Part shown: positions 44,554 through 55,000 of the stretch, piece after piece
Position numbering within the stretch: the first letter of the stretch is position 1
Layout: the number at the start of each line of letters is the position of its first letter
Origin: Prosapia bicincta
Taxonomy: Eukaryota; Arthropoda; Insecta; Hemiptera; Cercopidae
Length of the DNA: 64,000 nt
Assembly: GCA_036971475.1 (NCBI GenBank)
Contig: JBAIZL010000010.1
Coordinates: 10,215,526 to 10,279,525, forward strand
Direction of reading: 5' to 3'
Made by a program: the position numbers and the translations under genes
The notes under the pieces: model-generated
Databases searched by the model: none
The model's input: only the letters and a program-made list of their open reading frames with translations
Told to the model about the DNA's origin: nothing

Positions 44554-45360
44554 AAACACCTTATAAAAACATATACAATAAATTTACAAAAAAAACCTAA
44601 CCTCAACACAACACTACAACCTGAACAAAAAATTATAAAAATAAAAAAATCTACCTAAAATATAAATACACCAATAACAAAATAGAAAAAATAACAAATA
44701 TATACAACAAAGAATACTACACTCCAACATACAAACCAAATAACAAAATAATAAAATATCTTAATAATACAAAACAAATACAGAAAAACATAACCTATCA
44801 GGAATTTACAAAATTACATGTAACAACTGTAACGCATTTTACATTGGAAAAACAACCAGATCATTTAAAATAAGATTTGAAGAACATTGTAGAGCATTCA
44901 AAAACCAAAATTCAAAAGTATCAAATGTTGCAGCACACCTAATATCACATACACATGAAATAACAAATTACGAAAATAACCTAACCATACTTGAAATAAA
45001 TAATAACCCAATAGAACTAAACTCACTAGAAAAATACCACATTTATAAAAACATACTCAACAATTTAATGATCTACAAACAACATATACAGAAGACATAC
45101 TATTCAAAAACATTATATACGAGACTCAAGAGGAAACGTGTATGACGTCAACAAGTACCAACACTACGGACCGAACATCGACACCAGAAAAATGGAGAAA
45201 AAGTAATGAGTGATTCGACAATGGTCAAGCACCTCATCACACAAGGTAAAATCATTGCACTTAATGGTGGATAAAATTACTTACAATAGTAATATATTAA
45301 CTTCATATAGTCAGTGCAACGGAAAAACAATGGATAACATAAAATATCAAGAATATATAT
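44554..45360 (+). pseudogene. PLE family A GIY-YIG region, + strand
   Basis: Although frames are broken, the + strand reads NCNAFYIGKTTRSFKIRFEE near 44825-44890 (YIG half and the catalytic Arg region), then SKVSNVAAHLISHTHEITNY and LNSLEKYHIYKN, ending near 45205. A terminal piece follows with a deleted hammerhead-like motif at 45210-45240 that has lost stem II. Confidence 0.82.
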
Positions 45361-45545
45361 ATATATATTTAGGTTAGTTTTGGTTGGTAAAGATTATTTA
45401 GATTTTTTGGACTAGGAGACTGACAGACTTACCTTGGTAAGAGTCCACTCTGTAGTCTTGAAATAGAAACACATAAAAGCCCTTAACCAATGATATATTT
45501 CAACCACACAGTGGTCTTTGTCAATCAAAGAGAAAACAAAAAAAA
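45361..45545 (-). repeat. PLE B terminal region
   Basis: GGAGACTGACAGACTTACCT, TAGTCTTGAAATAGAAACAC and a hammerhead-like B motif near 45495-45535 are present. It is cut at about 45545 by unrelated sequence. Confidence 0.8.
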
Positions 45546-45780
45546 ACTTTGTGGATGTACAACAAGATTACATATTATTCTGTCAGTCACCTATCTAGTC
45601 AAAAATAGAATATACTTACTGTAAAATTGTCTTCTTATTTATAAATTATCATTTAAAATAGTTATTTTATAATAAAACATACTCATTCAAAATAAATACA
45701 TTTATTACATCAATGCAAATCATGATACATGATACATGATGAAGTTACATCTTACTTACTTCTTTGTGCAGGATTCCAGG

Positions 45781-46701
45781 TTAACTATAGCCGATGGCCC
45801 GATGTCCACGATATATATATGATGCTATGGCCCACAGGTTCTTCTTAATTAGAATATCTTGCCACTTTGTCACAATTGGTCTGAGGATGTCTCTTGTAGG
45901 TAATGGGCAAGAGCAGTTCAGGATGTGTTCAATTGTTTCGCTTTCCACACCGCAGAGTGCACACAACTGAGACTCTGTGAGATTAAAACGAAATAGGTTC
46001 TCCTGTGTCACCAGATGGCCAGTTCTTGCTCTGGCAGCAAAAGATGCTGTTGATCGTCCTACTTCCCTATATTTGTCCTCGACTGGTGGGTCTGGTTGGA
46101 GCTGGTAAAAGCATCGACCAGTAGACTCTTTTCCTCAATTTTCACACTAAAGTTTGCGGAAAACTTCCCTGCTTACACTTTTGCAATGTAGCAGGGAGTG
46201 TTTGCCTTCATCTGTAGGTCCCATGGTTGAGACTATTTTTGCAATTTTGTCGGCCTTTTCATTTCCTGGTACTCCGCAATGGGCAGGTACCCATTAAAGA
46301 GTTAATTTTTTCCCGCAGTCCACTAGTTCTAGGATGGTTTTTCTTATTTCTGATATTCGAAACTAGTATGAACTTGTAGAATTACTTAACAATGACTGAA
46401 GGGTGGCTTTCGAATCCGATAGGATGCATATTTTTGAATTGCCCTTTAAATGCACACAGCTAGTCAGGGCTGCACTTATAGAAAAAAGTTCAGTATCCAT
46501 GCTGGAATTGGGATTGGTTGGGATGTAAAAACAGTCTCCGTTCGATTCATTATAGTAGCCTGCCCCCGATAAGCTCTTCTCCCGGTCGAGCGAGCCATCT
46601 GTGAATATTTTTATGTGGCTTCCGTATTGAGATTGAATCATGTTTAATGTTATTGTTTTTAATATTTGTACATGATCTGTGGAATGTTTATCTCGGGCCA
46701 T
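45781..46701 (-). pseudogene. LINE RNase H domain and zinc knuckle
   Basis: IKIFTDGSLDREKSLSGAGY, SSMDTELFSISAALTSC and KICILSDSKATLQSL give the D-E-D residues. After a stop, WVPAHCGVPGNEKADKIAK gives the H and last D box. The downstream frame (45781-46011) carries LCALCGVESETIEHILNC, the C..C...H....C knuckle seen at the C-terminus of many LINE ORF2 proteins. Two stops and at least one shift lie between these parts. Confidence 0.83.
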
Positions 46702-47852
46702 CTACTTGGGGGCTCCATATAGTAAGTCGGAATTTTCACAGGGACAAAACAAGGCATTTTGGTGGACAGTTGATTAATTTTATAGCTGAATGACTGCTTT
46801 ATGTTGGAATCATATGACACCATATTACTTAATGGGTGGATTGGTGTAAGAGCCTTTATTGACAAGTATTTGGTCCATATTTTTTTATCGATATAGAGTC
46901 CAATAGGTTCAACTCCCAATTCAATCTCTATACCTGCTATAGAGGTGGTTTTGGTGCACCCCAAGCATAAACGGATTGCAGCAGATTGTAGAGTTTGCAG
47001 TCTTTTCAGGTAAGACTTCGCCATCCAACCCCACACTTCACATGCATAGGTTGCCTTAGATCTCAAGAAGGCAATATAAAACATCTTCAGAGTAGTTGTA
47101 TCAGCGCCCCAATCGCGGCTGGCCACGGCTTTGAGAGCATTAAGTCTTGATACACATTTTTCCATAACATACTCCATATGACTACCCCATCGCAGTTTCG
47201 GATCCAAAAGGATCCCTAGTAGTTTAGGGGACCTATTATATTTCAATCGCTTGCCAAGTATTTTGAGTTCGGGAGCGAAAGAACCCAATTTATTTCGACG
47301 GGTGAAAAAAGTGCAATCGGTCTTCTCCGCCGATATAGTTAGAGACCATTTAGAGCACCAATTAGTGAATTTATCCAGTGAGGACTGAAGGATTTCACAT
47401 GCTTTTATATGATCAGTGGATGTGACCCAGATCGTTATATCGTCGGCAAAACTCATACTATCTACCTCAGGTGGAAATTCATCCGCCATGCCGTTGAGGG
47501 CGATATTAAATAGGTTGGGGCAAACTATTCCTCCTTGAGTAATGCCGTTTTCGTTTCGGAACAATGAAGAGAGTAAGCCATTTACTGATGCTGTTATTAG
47601 ATGGTTTTGTAAAAAATTACTTATGAATTGCAACATTTTACCCTGAATTCCGAGCTTCATGCACTGTAAGATGATGGTTGAATGTGAAACGTTATCGAAT
47701 GCTGCCTCTAAGTCCACCATAGTAGCCACTGTGCTCATTTTGTGGTCGGACCCTTTGTAAATTTTATTAGTTAAATATAAGAGTGCGTCAGTTGTGCTCC
47801 TGTGCCGTCTGAAGCCAAATTGTTGGTTCCCCAGCATTTCGTCATGTTCCAA
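46659..47852 (-). pseudogene. LINE reverse transcriptase, central and C-terminal part
   Basis: This 397-codon frame carries NQQFGFRRHRSTTDALLYLT, VDLEAAFDNVSHSTI (motif A; Asp present), NGITQGGIVCPNLFN (motif B) and DSMSFADDITIWVTS (motif C; FADD at 47439-47450), then SAEKTDCTFF and a thumb region. It overlaps the preceding frame by 11 nt, marking a frameshift in an originally continuous ORF2. The catalytic residues are intact. Confidence 0.9.
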
Positions 47853-49232
47853 CCTCCAGGATAATCTCTTTGACTAACCTCTCCATCAACTTCCCCAAGC
47901 AAGATGTTAACGCTATCGGCCGATAAGAGGTAATATTTTTCCCATCCTTCCCCGGTTTTAAGAGGGGGATGATTTTAGCTGTTTTCCATTCTTGAGGGAT
48001 CTTCCCAGTTCTCCAGATAGAGTTGAAAAGATGAAGTGTCTTTACTTTCATTTCCTTCGAACAGTGCAATAGCATCTCATTGTGAATATTATCTTCTCCG
48101 GGCGCGGCTCTATTTAAGAGAGATATACTATCTTCCAGTTCGGCTAATGTGAAAGGGGAGTCGCCTGGATCGGAACAACGAAACAGCAGTTCAGTTCTAC
48201 ATGTTAGAAATTGTTCGATGGGAGTAAGAGCCTTCGGCCAGGCAATTCTTCGCCCTGCTTTTTCTGAGTAATATTTAGCAAATTCTTCGGCCTTCAATTT
48301 GTCATCTGTTATTAAGTCTCCATTTGATTTTCTAATAGAAATAATTTTCTGTGAGCATTGACCGTTTGTTGCACGGAAGCGTTTCCAGACTGTGCTGGAT
48401 AGTGTGTTCGCGTTCATTGAACCAACAAAACTTTTCCATGATTTTCGCTTTGCTTCGATGATGGCTTTGCGTAGGGTAGCATTATATTTATTGTATAAAA
48501 TACTGTCGTGTGATGACCTGGATTTTTTCCATTTCTTCCTGGCTGAAATTCTATTTTTTCTCAATTCTTGGATTTCTTGACTCCACCAGCTGTTCATATA
48601 TTTTTTCTTTCCATTCTGGGATTTTTTTGGGATGGATTTTTCAGCTGCGTTCTCAAGAATTGATTCAATGATTTCTGAAGTTACATTTTCCACTAATGAG
48701 ACAATTTGAGTTTTTTTATTTTTAAAAAGAGTCCAGTTAGCTTTTGAAAGTTTGTATTTACTGTGGACAATCGTATTGTTGGTAATGGTTTTGCTTCCCC
48801 CATCAATTTCGAAGAATACCGGGAAATGATCACTTCCTGAGTCCTGGCCTATATGCCAATTTAATAATTTGTTCATCATTGCTGGAGATGAAATAGTCAA
48901 GTCTAACGTACTCAAACTAGCTGTTGAAGCCAAATTCGGTTCGAATTTTTTGTTTGCTAGTACCTGATTATTGTTTAGCAACCACTTGAAGAGTGTTTGA
49001 CCGTTTTGATTAGCTGGGCCTTTGTTCCAACTACAGTGTTTGCTATTGAAGTCACCCACCAATAACACATTCTTATCATTGATCTGTAAGACGTTAAGAT
49101 CTTCTTCATTAATTCCCTGATTCGGTATATAAACATTAACGAGGGTGAAGGCGATGCCATTACTTACTTGTATCTTATATTTGGCTAGCTCAATTTCATC
49201 TCTTACAATAATGTCTTCATTTTCCACTGAGA
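47842..49232 (-). pseudogene. LINE endonuclease C-terminal part, linker and RT N-terminus
   Basis: The frame reads in from the LTR junction with VENEDIIVRDEIEL, then VLLVGDFNSKHCSWN (APE endonuclease Asp/Asn residues) and GQDSGSDHFPVFFEI (catalytic SDH). A basic linker follows, then RAAPGEDNIHNEMLLHCSK, LKPGKDGKNITSYRPIALTS and CLGKLMERLV from the RT N-terminus. It is open throughout. The start codon offered by a simple ORF call (a GTG) is an artefact of the LTR insertion. Confidence 0.88.
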
Positions 49233-49236
49233 GTGT

Positions 49237-50356
49237 TGTAACACTCTTAAAAATAAGGTGTTACATATAAATTCATTTATATATTTAATTTTTATTTAAT
49301 AATTATATCGTCCCAATATAAAAGAAAATTTTTGTTTTATTGGTGCACATTGTGAAGCTAGCGTAGGTGGTAAGCGCTCCTAGCGGGCGAAATAAAAAAA
49401 TATCGTATGAGTTAGTAACTTAAGGCAATTAACCACCTCAAGCCATGTGACGTAAGCATGAGGCGATACTTCTGAACCAATCAGAATATTCATATATATA
49501 AATAAGGGTGGGAGTTTGTTTGAAAATTTCAGTAATCGGGTCCTTGCAATGACCCCACTTCTCCAAAGGTCTTGGAACGAGACAGACGTGATGGCAATTT
49601 CGGACAAAACCTAGAAATTAGTAAGCTTCCAATATTCAAATTTAAGATGTCAAGGCAGGTACCAAATTTTATTAACGCAACAAAAGAAGAAGTCAGAAGC
49701 GATTATTTATGTATTTCAAATAAGTAAAGTTTATATCATTTTTGTTTAAGAGCGCTGATTGCAAAAGAGATATGTTAAGTGTTCAAAAGCCATGTGCAAT
49801 GTTCAATGATATGTGTTATAGTGTTTTACAAGTAATGTGCACAACCAGGTACGTTTTAGATAATAATAAAGAAAATGTATTTTAATGTTAACTAAGATGA
49901 ATTTTAATTGATAAACGGTTAACACATGAACGGTAGAAATTGTCCTTTGAATACTTATTTCTAAAATTAAATTGGAAAACTTGAGTTACTACCTTCTCGA
50001 TATATATAAATTTGAAAAGTTAACAAGTAATTAAAAAATGTATAGAATAGTTAGCAGTAATTAAAAGTTAATTACTCGACACATTGGTGTCATTTGTTCT
50101 TTTGTAATTTGTCATTGATTAATAAGTTGTTTAACTTTGTATTTTAAAACTATAAATTATCATTTCAAAGTAACCTAGTTCTACCTTCCGAAGATATTAG
50201 AAGACTGTTGCAGACAGACATTATTATGCCTGAGTTGTAACGGAGAACTAGAGCCCAGGGTAGTTAAACTTAATTATGTTGGTAATTAACAATTAATAAT
50301 AATACACTTCAAATAAAAGGAAAACTTACCCCAGGAAAAAGGGCTAAAATGTTACA
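49237..50356 (+). mobile_element. Solo LTR inserted in the LINE endonuclease
   Basis: The 1,120-bp insert begins TGTAACACTCTT and ends AAAATGTTACA, the TG...CA form of an LTR with a 7-bp near-perfect terminal inverted repeat (TGTAACA/TGTTACA). It is flanked by a 4-bp direct repeat, GTGT at 49233-49236 and 50357-50360, as expected for Ty3-type integration. Removing the insert and one repeat rejoins the LINE frame exactly (LIHETL to SVENEDI). No internal retrotransposon genes remain, so it arose by LTR-LTR recombination. Confidence 0.88.
49475..49506 (+). promoter_or_regulatory. Core promoter of the solo LTR
   Basis: CCAAT at 49477-49481 lies 11 bp upstream of a TATA box, TATATATAAATAAG at 49493-49506, inside the LTR about 250 bp from its left end. 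This is the expected U3 promoter position for a + strand element. A possible poly(A) signal AATAAA lies near 49864. Activity is not shown. Confidence 0.55.
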
Positions 50357-50999
50357 GTGTCTCATGGATCAATGTAACTAAACCACCTCCTTCACGGTCT
50401 TCTCTAGAGACATTAAACATTTGGTAACCTTTAAAGCGAGGGTGGTACTTTTGATTTTGATGAAGTGAGGACTTCTGAATACAAGTTATTTTTATTTTAT
50501 TTTCCTCCATTACTTTCTTTAGCTCATCAGCTTTTCTCTTCAGTGATCTTGCATTCCAGTGCATTACGCCAATTTTTTCAATGTCGTTGTCAACTAAATC
50601 TTTATTTTTATGTGTTATTTTTAGTTTCCGCTTTCGATAAGTAGTACCAACTGAAATGTGCCCTTTAAGCGGTTTAGCTTTCTTTTTGGCATTGCAAATA
50701 AAAGTGTCTGCGAAGGTTCTTGATGGGCACCATAGTTCAATTCGTTTAAAAAACCCCACTCCTCTCAGTCTCATTACGAGATTTTTGTCAATATTAAAAT
50801 GACTGTGTATTGATTTAATACTTTGTCCCCGAATATTCCAAAAAATGACTTTCAATCTGTCGGGATGTTCTCGCCTTGCTGTTAGCGTGGCGCGTCTGGA
50901 GTCCTGAAGAGGACTGTTTGCAAGGTTTAGCATCGTTTCTGTGGGACTTTCACAAGGAAAGCTAATGTTGGTGTTCAGTTCACTGAGAATATTGCTCAT
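50357..50999 (-). pseudogene. LINE ORF2 N-terminus: endonuclease start
   Basis: The frame carries IEKIGVMHWNARSLKRKADE (the WN..S/R..K start of an APE endonuclease), KITCIQKSSLH (the usual catalytic Glu in IQE is here Lys) and YQMFNVSREDREGGGLVTLI before the LTR breaks it. The upstream 130 residues, including RLKVIFWNIRGQ and a Lys-rich stretch, are not recognised. They also contain a second FWNIRGQS word resembling an endonuclease start, perhaps a duplication. The Glu-to-Lys change would have inactivated the nuclease. Confidence 0.75.
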
Positions 51000-51000
51000 C

Positions 51001-51876
51001 TACATTTCTCAAACTACATCTTAGATCTACATCTTACAACTTATAAAATATAGGTAATCAACGGGAGTGTTAGATCTTTGAATTCAGTCATTAGTGGTAT
51101 TATGTTATTCAGCATTTAATGCTACCACTGAATGTCATTGAGTTTGTACAATTAATCTATGTGAAGGGTTTTGGCAGGGGGCATAAACAATGAGAGTTTA
51201 CAAATTAGCTAAATGGAGTTTTCGATCTTTTACTGTAAGCGAGTGTCAGATATTATTGCTGTGAAATTGCAATTGCAGTGGGGATAAACGAGGAGAATAA
51301 CCATTTATCTGTTATTTTATAACACTCCAAAAGGTACAATATGATTGAAGTCTAATGGATTTAGGGGAATAATCATTCAGTCCAACCCATAGATTCAAAT
51401 CAGTAAATATACAAAACGAGTGTGCATTGGACCTAGCGCTGCCTTAACAATTTGTAAAAGACGTTAACCTTTTGTATTTTAATTCATATTGTTAGACTTG
51501 TAAAAAGGAATTTTTTTTAAGTGTAATATTTTTAATTGTTTTAAAATTAAATCTTTTTTGAAATACAAACGAGAATTGTAATGTAACCTGTCTTCTTTAG
51601 AATGATTTGGATAGACAGATAAGTCTGCCTAAGCTAAACCGTAAGATACAATCGGTAAGGAAAACAACTGACCCGGAGACCCTCTTTTAGTTTTATCGAG
51701 GTAAAAGAATAATAATTGGTGAATAAAGGTAATTAAGGTTTTTAATATAAATTGAAATAGCACATACACCGATTTCAATAGAGGGGGGGGGTTACAATCT
51801 ATTTGTTAATTAGTCACTATAAATTCATTTTAAGAAAATTAGTTGTGTGAGAGAAAAACTTCATAATTTTGTCTAG
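51001..51876. other. Intron, nothing recognised
   Basis: This AT-rich stretch between the LINE and exon 15 includes a G8 run near 51784. It ends in the acceptor TTTTGTCTAG at 51876. Confidence 0.55.
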
Positions 51877-52014
51877 GTACTGTCAGCAAAACTGAGTCAA
51901 GCAAATGCAAACATGGCAAGTTCCCCCGACTCCAGCTCGGACAGTTCTACTAGTTCTCCGCAACATCCTTACGATGGCCCAAACATAGAAGCAGAGAACA
52001 GTTTACCTGGAGTT
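51877..52014 (+). CDS. faf: faf exon 15 of window: Ser-rich linker
   Basis: The exon has 46 codons in phase 0-0, with donor GTAAGT at 52015. It encodes [36 protein letters not shown] and EAENSLPGV. The [10 protein letters not shown] linker and GPN.E.E..LPGV end directly follow the ubiquitin-like domain in USP9X/Faf. Confidence 0.94.
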
Positions 52015-52059
52015 GTAAGTATACTTAATGTGTTCAGTACTTACTCTTTAAAGCGAATG

Positions 52060-55000
52060 TATTGGGTCTTGAATTAAATATTTTATGTTTATTTGAACCC
52101 TCGAATTAAGGAATTAAATAATGAAGAAAAGGTTGAAAATTGAGTCAAAGATATTTATTTTAATAATGCAACATGTTGGCAACGAGTTCGTTGCCCTAAT
52201 CAAGCCTGTTGTGCTATAAAAAACGAAGTCTTTACATTTAACATTCAAATGTGTAATATGAGGAAACAAAACATCAAACCGCTTGAAAGCACTTCACATT
52301 CAAATGTGTAATGTGAGAAGGCAAAACATCAAACCGCTTGAAAGCACTTCACATTCAAATGTGTAATGTGAGGAGGCAAAACATCAAACCACTTGAAAGC
52401 ACTTCACATTCAAATGTGTAATGTGAGGAGGCAAAACATCAAACCACTTGAAAGCACTTCACATTCAAATGTGTAATGTGAGGAGGCAAAACATCAAACC
52501 ACTTGAAAGCACTTCACATTCAAATGTGTAATGTGAGGAGGCAAAACATCAAACCGCTTGAAAGCACTCCACATTCAAATGTGTAATGTGAGGAGGCAAA
52601 ACATCAAACCACTTGAAAGCACTTCACATTCAAATGTGTAATGTGAGGAGGCAAAACATCAAACCACTTGAAAGCACTTCACATTCAAATGTGTAATGTG
52701 AGGAGGCAAAACATCAAACCACTTGAAAGCACTTCACATTCAAATGTGTAATGTGAGGAGGCAAAACATCAAACCACTTGAAAGCACTTCACATTCAAAT
52801 GTGTAATGTGAGGAGGCAAAACATCAAACCACTTGAAAGCACTTCACATTCAAATGTGTAATGTGAGGAGGCAAAACATCAAACCGCTTGAAAGCACTTC
52901 ACATTCAAATGTGTAATGTGAGGAGGCAAAACATCAAACCACTTGAAAGCACTTCACATTCAAATGTGTAATGTGAGGAGGCAAAACATCAAACCACTTG
53001 AAAGCACTTCACATTCAAATGTGTAATGTGAGGAGGCAAAACATCAAACCGCTTGAAAGCACTTCACATTCAAATGTGTAATGTGAGGAGGCAAAACATC
53101 AAACCACTTGAAAGCACTTCACATTCAAATGTGTAATGTGAGGAGGCAAAACATCAAACCGCTTGAAAGCACTTCACATTCAAATGTGTAATGTGAGGAG
53201 GCAAAACATCAAACCACTTGAAAGCACTTCACATTCAAATGTGTAATGTGAGGAGGCAAAACATCAAACCGCTTGAAAGCACTTCACATTCAAATGTGTA
53301 ATGTGAGGAGGCAAAACATCAAACCACTTGAAAGCACTTCACATTCAAATGTGTAATGTGAGGAGGCAAAACATCAAACCGCTTGAAAGCACTTCACATT
53401 CAAATGTGTAATGTGAGGAGGCAAAACATCAAACCGCTTGAAAGCACTTCACATTCAAATGTGTAATGTGAGGAGGCAAAACATCAAACCGCTTGAAAGC
53501 ACTTCACATTCAAATGTGTAATGTGAGGAGGCAAAACATCAAACCGCTTGAAAGCACTTCACATTCAAATGTGTAATGTGAGGAGGCAAAACATCAAACC
53601 GCTTGAAAGCACTTCACATTCAAATGTGTAATGTGAGGAGGCAAAACATCAAACCGCTTGAAAGCACTTCACATTCAAATGTGTAATGTGAGGAGGCAAA
53701 ACATCAAACCGCTTGAAAGCACTTCACATTCAAATGTGTAATGTGAGGAGGCAAAACATCAAACCGCTTGAAAGCACTTCACATTCAAATGTGTAATGTG
53801 AGGAGGCAAAACATCAAACCGCTTGAAAGCACTTCACATTCAAATGTGTAATGTGAGGAGGCAAAACATCAAACCGCTTGAAAGCACTTCACATTCAAAT
53901 GTGTAATGTGAGGAGGCAAAACATCAAACCGCTTGAAAGCACTTCACATTCAAATGTGTAATGTGAGGAGGCAAAACATCAAACCGCTTGAAAGCACTTC
54001 ACATTCAAATGTGTAATGTGAGGAGGCAAAACATCAAACCACTTGAAAGCACTTCACATTCAAATGTGTAATGTGAGGAGGCAAAACATCAAACCGCTTG
54101 AAAGCACTTCACATTCAAATGTGTAATGTGAGGAGGCAAAACATCAAACCGCTTGAAAGCACTTCACATTCAAATGTGTAATGTGAGGAGGCAAAACATC
54201 AAACCGCTTGAAAGCACTTCACATTCAAATGTGTAATGTGAGGAGGCAAAACATCAAACCGCTTGAAAGCACTTCACATTCAAATGTGTAATGTGAGGAG
54301 GCAAAACATCAAACCACTTGAAAGCACTTCACATTCAAATGTGTAATGTGAGGAGGCAAAACATCAAACCACTTGAAAGCACTTCACATTCAAATGTGTA
54401 ATGTGAGGAGGCAAAACATCAAACCGCTTGAAAGCACTTCACATTCAAATGTGTAATGTGAGGAGGCAAAACATCAAACCGCTTGAAAGCACTTCACATT
54501 CAAATGTGTAATGTGAGGAGGCAAAACATCAAACCGCTTGAAAGCACTTCACATTCAAATGTGTAATGTGAGGAGGCAAAACATCAAACCACTTGAAAGC
54601 ACTTCACATTCAAATGTGTAATGTGAGGAGGCAAAACATCAAACCACTTGAAAGCACTTCACATTCAAATGTGTAATGTGAGGAGGCAAAACATCAAACC
54701 ACTTGAAAGCACTTCACATTCAAATGTGTAATGTGAGGAGGCAAAACATCAAACCACTTGAAAGCACTTCACATTCAAATGTGTAATGTGAGGAGGCAAA
54801 ACATCAAACCGCTTGAAAGCACTTCACATTCAAATGTGTAATGTGAGGAGGCAAACATCAAACCACTTGAAAGCACTTTACATTCAAATGTGTAATGTGA
54901 GGAGGCAAAACATCAAACCGCTTGAAAGCACTTCACATTCAAATGTGTAATGTGAGGAGGCAAAACATCAAACCGCTTGAAAGCACTTCACATTCAAATG

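Larger units (their letters stand above)
45566..51000 (-). mobile_element. I-group LINE (non-LTR retrotransposon), split by a solo LTR
   Basis: On the minus strand, in order: an upstream region of unclear function (51000-50570), APE-type endonuclease (50570-50357, then 49232-48780), reverse transcriptase (about 48330-47000), RNase H (46660-46220) and a C-terminal zinc knuckle (about 45990-45900). This EN-RT-RNase H-Zn order is typical of the I group. The coding is interrupted by a frameshift at about 47845, stops after the RNase H core, and the LTR insertion at 49237-50356. The 3' end near 45566 is not clearly defined. The preceding ORF1 is not recognised. Confidence 0.85.

Noticed and set aside
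43731..44609. Tigger transposase as a domesticated host gene
   Set aside because: Several frame changes, the missing N-terminal DNA-binding half and a TIR next to TA show an ordinary dead transposon.
45781..49232. Independent host genes encoding RNase H and RT
   Set aside because: The EN-RT-RNase H-zinc knuckle order, the frameshifts and the LTR insertion define one LINE.
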